Assembly: GCA_964588525.1 (NCBI GenBank)
Contig: CAZPQC010000002.1
Coordinates: 31,829 to 95,828, forward strand
DNA length: 64,000 bases
Reading direction: 5' to 3'
Source: JAFGQJ01 sp964588525
Lineage (GTDB): Bacteria; Spirochaetota; Spirochaetia; SZUA-6; DRHE01
Shown here: positions 33,642 through 41,737 of the stretch, one piece after another
How positions within the stretch are numbered: the first letter of the stretch is position 1
Layout of the letters: every line of letters starts with the position of its first letter
Notes under the pieces: generated by a model
What the model was told of the DNA's origin: nothing
The model's input: only the letters and a program-made list of their open reading frames with translations
The model's database searches: none
Made by a program: the position numbers and the translations under genes

Positions 33642-34961
33642 CTACTGGCCATTCATACCGCCGGCCAGATTTCCCGAAGGAATGGTGCCGAAGAAGCTCG
33701 TAAGCAGGGCGCTCAATCCCCGTTTTAGGGAACTGTAGGAGAAGTACTTCTTTCCCAGCTCGAAGTTACGCTCGACCATGACCCGGCGGCGATCAGGGTC
33801 GATCAGCACCTCTTCCACCTGCCGCACCGCCTTCTCGGTGAGGAAGCCATCGATGGCTACAACATCGAATCCCTTGGGCTCGATATCCACGATATACACC
33901 GAGTAACGGTTCACCAACAGAGGTTTCTTGAACAGGATGGCCTCCAAGAAGGCGTTGCCGAACCCTTCGTAGAGGCTCGGATAGGTGATCAGGTCAGTGT
34001 GGGGGTAGACGTCCCACAGTGTGTAGACCTTACGGCCGTCCGGTGTTTGGGTGCGCTCTTCGTAGAGCCGGTTGTAGATGAAATGGATCGGAACCTTTTG
34101 GCGCTGGGCGGTGTCCTTGATCCAGTTGAAGTATTCCTGTCCCTCGTCTCCCGGTGAATGGGAGATCAGGAGATTCAGGTTGGGGACCCGCAGGCGTTCC
34201 ACCAGGTAGAGAGCCTGCTCGATGCCTTTACGGGACACGATGCGGGTTGGCTGCAGCACCAGAACATCCTGATCGCTGAAGCCCATGTCCGCACGAAGGT
34301 TCTTGTTGTACTCGTCGATCCCCGTCTTTGCTCGGTCGAAGTCGATTACATTGTAGATCAGATGGGAGGAGATTCCGGTTTTAGCAGCCAGATCCTTCTG
34401 AGCCACTGTGTTGATCACCACGTGCTTCATGGAGGGCAGGTCGGGGGGAAAGGCCATGTCCAGGATTTCGGGAATCGCGTTGAGCAGGAACCGGGGCCGT
34501 TCCCAGTAGAAGTCGTGATGATGGCCGATCGCCGGAACACCCGTCTCGGCGATAACCTCGGTCAGAGCTACCCCCAGGGGGATGTGCATCGGTATAGCCA
34601 GCACATTCTCGGCTACCAGAAGGTCGATGTTGAACCGCTCGAGAAAGGCGTAGATCTTCTCCTTCAGGTATTCTTTTTCTTTGTAGATCCGATCGGTTAC
34701 GGTGCGGGCGCGGGTCTGCACCCCGAACAGCTCTCGGGACAGGGCGATGTTGTCGGGGTGTTGGAAAAAAGCCTCCGGCACCAGCATGCTCGCTTGGGGG
34801 TCCTTGTCCAGCTCCCCGGCGAACCAGAAACAGCTGTGGTGAAAACCCTCGAAGATCTCCGCCCACTTGCTCGACTCCAAGGACACCCCGTCCATACCTT
34901 TGAAACGGGTGGAGACGAAGCCGATGTTGAGGGATTTGGCTCGTTTGTGCTTGTTCTTCAT
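33642..34961 (-). CDS. GT4 family glycosyltransferase
   Basis: A 439-residue GT-B glycosyltransferase. The N-terminus has IGFVSTRFKGMDGVSLESSKW. The donor half has LQPTRIVSRKGIEQALYLVERL and the E-x7-E type motif YEGFGNAFLEAILFKKPLL. A middle segment (GHHDFYWERPRFLL) is seen in GT4 enzymes from spirochaetes and thermophiles. It transfers a sugar from a nucleotide donor; acceptor and sugar are unknown. ATG 34961 (MKNKHKRAKSLNIG) is chosen because the longer frame reads through the divergent promoter region. The SD is weak. Confidence 0.84.
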   Translation of the reverse strand: MKNKHKRAKSLNIGFVSTRFKGMDGVSLESSKWAEIFEGFHHSCFWFAGELDKDPQASMLVPEAFFQHPDNIALSRELFGVQTRARTVTDRIYKEKEYLKEKIYAFLERFNIDLLVAENVLAIPMHIPLGVALTEVIAETGVPAIGHHHDFYWERPRFLLNAIPEILDMAFPPDLPSMKHVVINTVAQKDLAAKTGISSHLIYNVIDFDRAKTGIDEYNKNLRADMGFSDQDVLVLQPTRIVSRKGIEQALYLVERLRVPNLNLLISHSPGDEGQEYFNWIKDTAQRQKVPIHFIYNRLYEERTQTPDGRKVYTLWDVYPHTDLITYPSLYEGFGNAFLEAILFKKPLLVNRYSVYIVDIEPKGFDVVAIDGFLTEKAVRQVEEVLIDPDRRRVMVERNFELGKKYFSYSSLKRGLSALLTSFFGTIPSGNLAGGMNGQ

Positions 34962-35037
34962 CGCGCCCGTTATACCTGCTGAAAGTACATCAAGCCGCAG
35001 AGGATCGTCAAGGTGGTCACCCTCGCCTACGCTCGGC

Positions 35038-35066
35038 TTGAAAATCGCGGTGGGCGGTCGTATCAT
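35038..35066 (+). promoter_or_regulatory. Promoter of the PQQ-propeller/P83/100 locus, near-leaderless
   Basis: TTGAAA (35038-35043, five of six), a 17-base spacer and TATCAT (35061-35066, five of six). Transcription should start near 35073, two bases before the ATG at 35075. No SD is visible upstream of that codon. Confidence 0.55.
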
Positions 35067-35074
35067 GGGTGCGC

Positions 35075-36769
35075 ATGAGATCTGTCGCCTTCATTCTCGT
35101 TTTTTTAACACTTCTGGGACTCGCGTCAGCCAGCGCGGAGGAGCAGCCCTACGAGCTCGCCTGGCGCTACGTCACGGGCGGACGGGTGGTGGCGAAGCCG
35201 GCGGTCGACCACCGTGGAACGATCTATATCCTGTCCGATGACAGAACCCTCTACGCTCTCTCGGCTCTGGGTCGCGAGCGTTGGCGTTATCCGGTGGGGC
35301 GAAAACTGTCGGCCGGGCCGGTGGTGACCTATGACGGCACGGTCCTGCTCGGTACCCAAAGCGGGATCCTCATGGCCACGGGAGCCAACGGGCGTTTGCA
35401 TTGGATGTTTTCACCCAGAACGGGCGGTTGTCTGAACCCCGCTGTGGGATCAGACGGTTCGATCGTACTGGCCACGACAAGCGGGATGATCTACTGTCTC
35501 AGCTACACCGGGAAGGAACGCTGGCGATATCAGGTGCGCGCGGAGCTGGCCTCCAGCCCTTCGATCGGCGAGGACGGGACGGTCTATGTCGGGACCACGG
35601 ACCGTCGTCTCCTGGCTCTGAACCGGGACGGCAGCAACAAATGGGAGATCGAGCTTCCCGCTTCCGTGGGCACACCGGCGATCGGTCACGAGGGTACCCT
35701 GTACGTAAGCGCCGCGGGGATCCATCGAATTTCACCGCAAGGGGTATTGCTGTGGAGCTATGCGATCCCTGCCGATACCTCCGATCCGGTGCTCCGTTCT
35801 GATGGGGCGATCATCGCTGGTGCGGGCAACGGAAGGCTCTACGCGATCGACCCGGAGGGACGGCTGATCTGGAGCAGCTCCCTCCGCGTTCCCATCCTCT
35901 TCCCGGCCGTGCTCGGGGATGACGGTACCGCCTACGTCTCCACCGCTTCCACGCAAATCGCCGCCGTCTCCGGCAACGGGTTGATTCTCTGGCGTTTCCG
36001 GGCGAAGCAGTCTGTCGGCATTCCCACCATCGGAAAGGACGGGATTGTGCTCGTTGGTGCGGAGGACTGGATCCTCTACGCGTTGTCCGCCGGTTCGACG
36101 GGTCTGTCTGAAAGCCCCTGGCCACAGGCGTATCATGACGGGCAGCACACCGGCCGGGCCAACGCCCTGACGGACCTGGACAGCCCCGCGGCGGTACTGC
36201 TTCGGGAACTGGCCTATTCCGACTCGCCGGAGCTGAAGCGGATGGCACTTGGGGACATCGAAGCGCACCTCGAGGGGAGGCGCTATCTGGACGTTCATCT
36301 GGTGGTGCTGGAAGAGGTTCTCGGGTATCTGGCCGGGGAGGGCGTGATCTACCGCAGCTCGACGAGCGCTGCAGCAGGTCTGAGCGATCCGCAGATCAGA
36401 ATCGAAGCCTGCTCGCTCCTCGGGGAGCTGGGCTCCGAGGGAGCAAGAGCGGTGTTGTTACAGGTGATGGCCGCCGATGAAGATAGTGAGATCAGAGTAG
36501 CGGCTGTCGACTCGCTGGCAACCATAGGTTTTGATCCGGATGGCGAGCTGGCCCGTGCTATACTGTATAAAGTGGGGGAGACCGGACAGGAACGTTTTCA
36601 TCTGGCCTGTGCCCGGGCCCTCTATCGGATCATCATGAGCTCGGAGACTGCCGTTCATCCGGACAACTATCGCGCTTTGGCTGCATTGGCGCAGAGGGAT
36701 GCATCGGTGAGCGTGCGGGAACGCGCCTCCGGATATCTGCGCGATCTTTCCCAACGGTGGAGACGGTGA
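35075..36769 (+). CDS. Secreted PQQ-like beta-propeller protein with C-terminal HEAT repeats
   Basis: A 564-residue exported protein. The N-terminus is a signal peptide (AFILVFLTLLGLASASAEE). Residues about 30-350 hold seven or eight blade repeats of the type GTIYILSDDRTLYALSALGRE, each ending in W-R-Y or a variant, as in PQQ-like and BamB-type propellers. Residues about 380-560 are helical HEAT-like repeats (RIEACSLLGELGSEGARAVL, then RVAAVDSLATIG). Both are protein-binding scaffolds, so it probably works in the periplasm or at the outer membrane. It sits just before the P83/100 gene (29 bases). Met at 35075 is preferred over GTG 35069. Confidence 0.82.
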   Translation: MRSVAFILVFLTLLGLASASAEEQPYELAWRYVTGGRVVAKPAVDHRGTIYILSDDRTLYALSALGRERWRYPVGRKLSAGPVVTYDGTVLLGTQSGILMATGANGRLHWMFSPRTGGCLNPAVGSDGSIVLATTSGMIYCLSYTGKERWRYQVRAELASSPSIGEDGTVYVGTTDRRLLALNRDGSNKWEIELPASVGTPAIGHEGTLYVSAAGIHRISPQGVLLWSYAIPADTSDPVLRSDGAIIAGAGNGRLYAIDPEGRLIWSSSLRVPILFPAVLGDDGTAYVSTASTQIAAVSGNGLILWRFRAKQSVGIPTIGKDGIVLVGAEDWILYALSAGSTGLSESPWPQAYHDGQHTGRANALTDLDSPAAVLLRELAYSDSPELKRMALGDIEAHLEGRRYLDVHLVVLEEVLGYLAGEGVIYRSSTSAAAGLSDPQIRIEACSLLGELGSEGARAVLLQVMAADEDSEIRVAAVDSLATIGFDPDGELARAILYKVGETGQERFHLACARALYRIIMSSETAVHPDNYRALAALAQRDASVSVRERASGYLRDLSQRWRR

Positions 36770-36798
36770 GAGGAGTAGGCGGTGAGAGGAGTTGCGGT

Positions 36799-38289
36799 AT
36801 GAAAAAAGCGATGTTGTCGATCCTGGTATTTCTGTTGGTAATGGGATTATACGCCCAAGATGTGGCCGAGGAGGAGCTTCGGAGCGTAGATCGGGAGATC
36901 GTATTCATCAACTACGAAGGGCCCTACGATCGCATCGACACTGCGGATGAGATCAAAGGCCTGGGCTGGTATCTGGCCAGTGTCATAGGCCAGAACAAAG
37001 AGCGGGCTTCTTTCCTGTTCAAATACTCGGTAATCCGAGCGATAGATCCGGCGGAGCAGGGGAAGTTCGATGCGGATATCTTCTCCATCGATCGGGATGC
37101 CAAAGTCGATCACATCGATAATGTCCGCCGGATCCTGGCCGGGTATCTGGAAGGAGTCTTCGACTACTCCGCGGAGGATGCCCGCACCCTGGCCCGCTTT
37201 GCCACGATCTACAACGCCGTGTACAGAGCACAGCTGGAGTACTTGTCCGATAAGTACAAATCCCTGGTCCTCTCCTACCTGAACAGGCAGAACGCGGGGC
37301 TGTCGACCAAGTACTTCGAATGGCCGGGAGCAACCAGGATGCTCATTCCTCTGACAACGGGGGCTGGAAAGGGTGTGCTGGGTTCTCTGAGCACCACCGA
37401 GCTGACCGAGGAGAAGGTCATCGAGGAGATGCGTCAGCAGGAAGACATGGGTCTTGAAGACCGCAAGGATATGGTGGAGCTCAAGGAGCGGGAAGTAGAG
37501 GAGAAGATGGACCAGCTCGGCGAGCAGAAAGCCGAAGTCGAGAAAGCCGAGGAAGAGCTAACCGAGAGCAGAGAGCAGCTGGAGGAGGCCCGCACCCAGA
37601 CGGAGCGGGAGCGCCTGGAGGCGGAAGTCGCCGAGCGGGAAGGGGAGGTACGGGAACGAGAAGCGGCGGTTGCGGAAACCGAAGCAGCAATCGAGGCCAA
37701 GGAGGGGGAGATCGCCGAGGAACGGGAGCAGATCATCGCCGATGAACGCGCTCAGGACAGACGCCCCCAGAGACCGGGCACCTTCGTCTTCTCCGATCAG
37801 CTGTACTACCTCAAGGTCCGGCCACGCGCCACCGACGGTTCGGTCACCGGCACGCTGCACATCCTGGATCCGGTGGCCTCGGACGTACAGATTTCTTCTC
37901 CGGTCAGCCACATCCGGGGGCGGACCTTCTACTTCTTCAAGAGCTCGATCCTCGTGGTCGGCCATGAAAGCAGCGCCGCCTCCCCGGCTCGGCTGATGCT
38001 CCTCGAGCCGCTCACCCTGAAGGAAACCACACGCAGCTGGGAGGAGATCTATCCCGAGAGCTACGTGCTGCTCCAGGCCAGCTCGATCTATGCGGTGTTC
38101 CAGTCGGGGGGTGAGTACCGCCTGGGTCGTTTTGACGAGGCACTTCAGCTGATCAGCCAGTCCGAGGAAGTCGTGGACAGGGACAGCGCCTTCTTCCTGT
38201 TCGGAGACAAGATATACATCAATTCCGGCACCCGGGACATCCTGGTTCTGAACCGGGAGGATCTAAAGCGGCAGGGTCTGATCCGCTGA
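36799..38289 (+). CDS. P83/100-family protein (spirochaete periplasmic coiled-coil protein)
   Basis: A 496-residue exported protein of the P83/100 family described from Borrelia. It has a signal peptide (MKKAMLSILVFLLVMGLYAQ). The N-terminal domain (residues 20-190) carries REIVFINYEGPYDRIDTADEI and GLSTKYFEWPGATRMLIPLT, both family signatures. Residues about 215-320 form a Glu-rich coiled coil. The C-terminal domain (residues 330-490) has YYLKVRPRATDGSVTGTLHI and VLIPVTGATKF-like strands that I cannot name further. An SD (GAGAGGAG) precedes ATG 36799. This gene is the main evidence for a spirochaete origin. Role: unknown, probably cell envelope. Confidence 0.86.
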   Translation: MKKAMLSILVFLLVMGLYAQDVAEEELRSVDREIVFINYEGPYDRIDTADEIKGLGWYLASVIGQNKERASFLFKYSVIRAIDPAEQGKFDADIFSIDRDAKVDHIDNVRRILAGYLEGVFDYSAEDARTLARFATIYNAVYRAQLEYLSDKYKSLVLSYLNRQNAGLSTKYFEWPGATRMLIPLTTGAGKGVLGSLSTTELTEEKVIEEMRQQEDMGLEDRKDMVELKEREVEEKMDQLGEQKAEVEKAEEELTESREQLEEARTQTERERLEAEVAEREGEVREREAAVAETEAAIEAKEGEIAEEREQIIADERAQDRRPQRPGTFVFSDQLYYLKVRPRATDGSVTGTLHILDPVASDVQISSPVSHIRGRTFYFFKSSILVVGHESSAASPARLMLLEPLTLKETTRSWEEIYPESYVLLQASSIYAVFQSGGEYRLGRFDEALQLISQSEEVVDRDSAFFLFGDKIYINSGTRDILVLNREDLKRQGLIR

Positions 38290-38297
38290 TTTAGTCT

Positions 38298-38981
38298 TTG
38301 GTGAGCTCTGCAGATAGGTCTCCCTTCTCGTCCGCGTGCGCTTTACAGATAAATCTCTATGTGTTTTATGATGGGCCGACGTATGGGAGCATGCAGAATC
38401 TGCCTTCGGATGCCATAACGACCGCGGCCGGGATTGATTTCTTCCAGGACGACGGAACCCCCGTTACTTTAACCGTGGGACAAGTTAGCGCTCTCAGTGT
38501 TCATTATGCCGTACAACAGTTTCCGTTCAGTTTCTCCGTGCCTGTTTCGTATGTATTCTCGATTGGCTATAAAATGAACATATCCGCCGGGATCGGTCCA
38601 TCGATACAGGCAATCCAGTACATTCAAACGTACGATGATCTTCCCGTCATGATAGGCAGTTTCGTGGCTCAAAGGAGAAAGGAGATCCAGATGTGGTTTG
38701 TGGGTTTGGGAGTGTTGGCCAATCTGGAGCTGGAGTACTTTTTCCTTCCTCGACTGGTTCTGAACGTCGGACTAAGCTGGCTGCAGAGCTTCACCTTGCC
38801 GCAGCGTGAAAGAGAAGCCAAATCGGTCGACAGCGGTGAGTACTACTACTCTCGGGAGGATGTCTCCTACGAGGCGTTCGGGCTCGATCCCTTTCGGCTC
38901 ACCAACGGGGATGAACTGGACCATACTCTGTACAATTCCAGCTACGGCAAATTTTATGTAGGAATTTCTCTGTATTTATAG
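38298..38981 (+). CDS. Outer-membrane beta-barrel-like protein, probably 5'-truncated
   Basis: Up to 227 residues that alternate in the way of a beta-barrel (SVHYAVQQFPFSFSVPVSYV, MNISAGIGPSIQAIQYIQ, LVLNVGLSWLQSF) and end in an aromatic strand (KFYVGISLYL). No signal peptide is found at any start, which a barrel would need; TTG 38298 follows the P83/100 stop by eight bases. So the 5' end may have been lost. GC content is lower than in the P83/100 gene. It could be read through from that gene. The end overlaps the HepT remnant on the other strand by six bases. Confidence 0.5.
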   Translation: MVSSADRSPFSSACALQINLYVFYDGPTYGSMQNLPSDAITTAAGIDFFQDDGTPVTLTVGQVSALSVHYAVQQFPFSFSVPVSYVFSIGYKMNISAGIGPSIQAIQYIQTYDDLPVMIGSFVAQRRKEIQMWFVGLGVLANLELEYFFLPRLVLNVGLSWLQSFTLPQREREAKSVDSGEYYYSREDVSYEAFGLDPFRLTNGDELDHTLYNSSYGKFYVGISLYL

Positions 38982-39218
38982 GATTGAATCCCCATCACGT
39001 TCACGCCGAGATGAATTTTTTAATCCCCTCAATATAGGTTGGCAGTTGACATCTATCATCCGGCCAATGATTCTTTCGAGAAACCGTTCCGCCACTGCTT
39101 CGTTTTTGAAATCCGCGAGGTAATCCGATAGATCGAGTTGCGCCAATTCTCGGAGCTTTTCGAGATCTTGCAGAATGAGGCTGACCTTACGCTCTACGAG
39201 CTCACGGTTAACTGCCAT
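38976..39218 (-). pseudogene. Truncated HepT (HEPN toxin) gene
   Basis: Of about 140 residues usual for HepT/DUF86, only 80 are present. The N-terminal helical part is good (VERKVSLILQDLEKLRELAQ, then AVAERFLERIIGRMIDVN). After this the frame leaves the family and ends at 38976, where it meets the barrel gene. The C-terminal HEPN motif (Arg-x4-6-His), which cuts RNA, is absent, so the toxin cannot work. It overlaps mntA by 11 bases, the usual layout of the pair. I infer a deletion with the barrel gene as the new neighbour. Confidence 0.7.
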
Positions 39219-39606
39219 CTTTCAACCGAGCCAATCGTCGTGAATTGAGTTGGGCTTCCATTTGCAGATAGGGTTTGAAATCCTGATAGCGGTGAAAAGC
39301 ACGGATGCGGAAGTTGTGATAATCCGTTTCAGCGCCGGCTAACAACCGGCATTCCTTGTTCACCTCGTTCAGCAGCAGAGGATCGGCGCGATTAAGGTTC
39401 ACGAGATCCAACTCGTGATGGGGGAACACCTTTTGAAGTTCCGCGGCTACATCCAATGGTTTCTGCTCTCCTTCGTATAGTACGCCTAAATCCAGATCGC
39501 TTTCCTGATGAACGATTCCCCTGATCTGCGAACCAAACGCCAGGATGAGCCGGATCCCATATTTTTTCCGGATACATTCGAGTTGTTGTTGCTGAGTCGT
39601 CTCCAT
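39208..39606 (-). CDS. mntA: MntA-type nucleotidyltransferase (antitoxin of HepT)
   Basis: A 132-residue minimal nucleotidyltransferase. The catalytic pattern is FGSQIRGIVHQESDLDLGVL, with GS and the DxD metal pair. In complete HepT-MntA pairs it AMPylates the HEPN toxin near its active site. Here the toxin is truncated (38976-39218), so this protein may be an orphan antitoxin. ATG 39606 is preferred; GTG 39615 is the alternative. GC content is below that of the neighbours (28 and 30 G+C in 60-base lines just downstream), in line with a mobile toxin-antitoxin origin. Confidence 0.8.
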   Translation of the reverse strand: METTQQQQLECIRKKYGIRLILAFGSQIRGIVHQESDLDLGVLYEGEQKPLDVAAELQKVFPHHELDLVNLNRADPLLLNEVNKECRLLAGAETDYHNFRIRAFHRYQDFKPYLQMEAQLNSRRLARLKDGS

Positions 39607-39678
39607 TTCGAGCACATCTCATGCTACTGTGTCTGGATTGCGGCGTCAACGGCTCGAGCCGCTGCTGAGCGCTGACAG

Positions 39679-41655
39679 CTAATCCAGCTGCTTCTCCAGC
39701 TCGCTCTCCTCGGCCCGGGCGATCTGACGGCCGCTCTCCACGTCCACCCGCAGCAGCAGGATCATCCCCACGATGAAGAACACTATCAGACTCAGTACGG
39801 CGGGCCGGCTGGATCCGAAGATGGCGCCGGCAGCGGCGAACAGCAGTGGTCCGGTGAAGGTGGCTGCTTTCTCCATGATCCCGAACAGGCCGAAGAACTC
39901 GCCGCTCTTCGGCGCGGGAACCAGCGTGGAAAACAGGCTGCGGGTCAGGGCTTGACTTCCACCCTGGACACAGGCCACCAGCCAGGCCAGGCACCAGAAC
40001 TCGATCACGGAATCGAGAAAGAATCCCCAGACAGCAATCACCGAATAGACGAACAGAGCCAGGAGCAGGCTGCGCTTGGTGTTCATCTTGTCTGCCAGCC
40101 GGGAGAACAGAACCTTCCCGAACAGCAGGGCCAACAGGAGGCAGATTACCTCCAGGGCGAAAATCATGCCGATGACCAGACCGAGGTTGCTCTGCCGCAG
40201 AGGAGGCAGCACTTTCACCTCGGCGATGCTCAACACGTTGCCTGAGCTGCGGCTGTTCCTCTCGCCTTGATTAACCAGGCTAAGCACGTGTTCGCCCGCG
40301 GCGGGAACCATAATTGTAATGGTGTTCTCATACCGTAGCCTGGCGTTGTAGGCGTCGATCCTGACGGGCTGACCGTCCTCATCCTCCAAAGGGCGACCGT
40401 CGATTTCCACGGTCCAGATGCCGTGATCCGGTCCCACGCCGTAGGTGATTGTGAGCTTCTGACCGTTGAAGGGAAAATCCAGCCGGGCTCCCTGCTCATC
40501 AGTCATTCGGTAGGTCCTGTCTTCCTCGCTGCGTATCCTTTCAGCCGCCACGATCTTCTTTGTCCAACTGCCCCGATAGGAGAATGCCTTGTCGGTAACG
40601 GGATACGCTCCTTCCCCGGCTGAGCGGTCCGAGGAAGCGTAAGCGGGAAGGGGTGCGCCGCTGATGCTCTCCGGAAGCAGGCGCTTGCCCCCGATTCCGA
40701 GCATCGGAAGCAGAACGATGTTGAACACGATGAAAGCCATCACGATGTGCCGGTGCCGAGTGTCCTTGCTGGGCAGGCGGCCGAAGATCAGGCTGAAGGG
40801 GATTCCCACGAACTGAACCAGCAGAAGGGCCAGGATCAGCTCCAGTGTGCCGAATCCCAGTTCCGCTCCATAGATGGCGGCTACGCCGATGATGGTCCCG
40901 ATGCCGTCGAGGTAAATCAGAGCGGCCAGCAGCATTTTGAACAACTCCTTGTACTGCCGGATGTCGCGGAACGTCTCCCCGATCCGTTTGAAGCTCACTG
41001 AAAGTACGTCTTGCCCCTTTTCAAGCCGGGCGGTCAACGTATGCGGTTCGGGAATGTTTTTCAACAGGGGAATGGAGAACAGGGCCCACCAGAGGGCGAC
41101 GGTGAGGAAGGACAACCTGGGTCCCCACGTCCCCGGAAGCAGCTGGATCATCACCACGTTCAAGGCAAGCAGAAGGCCGCCGCCCAGGTAGCCCATGGCG
41201 TATCCCCGGGAAGATACCTTATCCTGATCTTCGACCCGGGCCACGTGGGGCAGGAGGGCGTCGTAGAATACATTGGCGCCGGCGAATCCGACGCGGCCGA
41301 AGATGAACAGAAGGGACGCGAGCAGCCAGTTTCCGCTTTTCACCAGGACGAGCAACCCGGTGGCCACAATGCCTATGCCGGCAAAGATCGACAGAAACTT
41401 CTTCTTTCCCCGCATCACATCGGAGACCGTACCCAGCACGGGAGCGATTACCGCTACGATGATCAGAGAGATACTCACACCCATGCTCCAATAGGCTGTG
41501 GCCACCGCCGGGCTGGGCAGGGTGGAGGCGGCCACCTGACTGTAGTACACCGGCAGAACCGCGGCGGCCACGGTGGTGACAAAGGCGGAGTTGGCCCAGT
41601 CGTACATGGTCCAGGCCCGAATACGCTTTCGATACTCCCTGTCGCTAACGGTCAT
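39679..41655 (-). CDS. UMF1/Atg22-type MFS carrier with a large exported insertion
   Basis: A 658-residue carrier. The N-terminal part has WTMYDWANSAFVTTVAAAVLP and GVSISLIIVAVIAPVLGTVSD, the UMF1/Atg22 signature. About 12 membrane segments are visible. Between segments eight and nine (residues about 321-488) lies a soluble block with GIWTVEIDGRPLEDEDGQPV and AAGEHVLSLVNQGERN, which looks like a beta-sandwich that binds sugars or a ligand, and would face outside. The usual family length is 430-480, so the insert accounts for the excess. AGGAGG precedes the ATG. Substrate unknown; amino-acid efflux is the role of the fungal relatives. Confidence 0.83.
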   Translation of the reverse strand: MTVSDREYRKRIRAWTMYDWANSAFVTTVAAAVLPVYYSQVAASTLPSPAVATAYWSMGVSISLIIVAVIAPVLGTVSDVMRGKKKFLSIFAGIGIVATGLLVLVKSGNWLLASLLFIFGRVGFAGANVFYDALLPHVARVEDQDKVSSRGYAMGYLGGGLLLALNVVMIQLLPGTWGPRLSFLTVALWWALFSIPLLKNIPEPHTLTARLEKGQDVLSVSFKRIGETFRDIRQYKELFKMLLAALIYLDGIGTIIGVAAIYGAELGFGTLELILALLLVQFVGIPFSLIFGRLPSKDTRHRHIVMAFIVFNIVLLPMLGIGGKRLLPESISGAPLPAYASSDRSAGEGAYPVTDKAFSYRGSWTKKIVAAERIRSEEDRTYRMTDEQGARLDFPFNGQKLTITYGVGPDHGIWTVEIDGRPLEDEDGQPVRIDAYNARLRYENTITIMVPAAGEHVLSLVNQGERNSRSSGNVLSIAEVKVLPPLRQSNLGLVIGMIFALEVICLLLALLFGKVLFSRLADKMNTKRSLLLALFVYSVIAVWGFFLDSVIEFWCLAWLVACVQGGSQALTRSLFSTLVPAPKSGEFFGLFGIMEKAATFTGPLLFAAAGAIFGSSRPAVLSLIVFFIVGMILLLRVDVESGRQIARAEESELEKQLD

Positions 41656-41737
41656 ACAAATCCTCCTGTTTCACTTTTATAGCCGCCTCTGCTTTGCTCT
41701 GCAACCGGGCGGCCGACGTGACGGTGACGGTTTCGCG

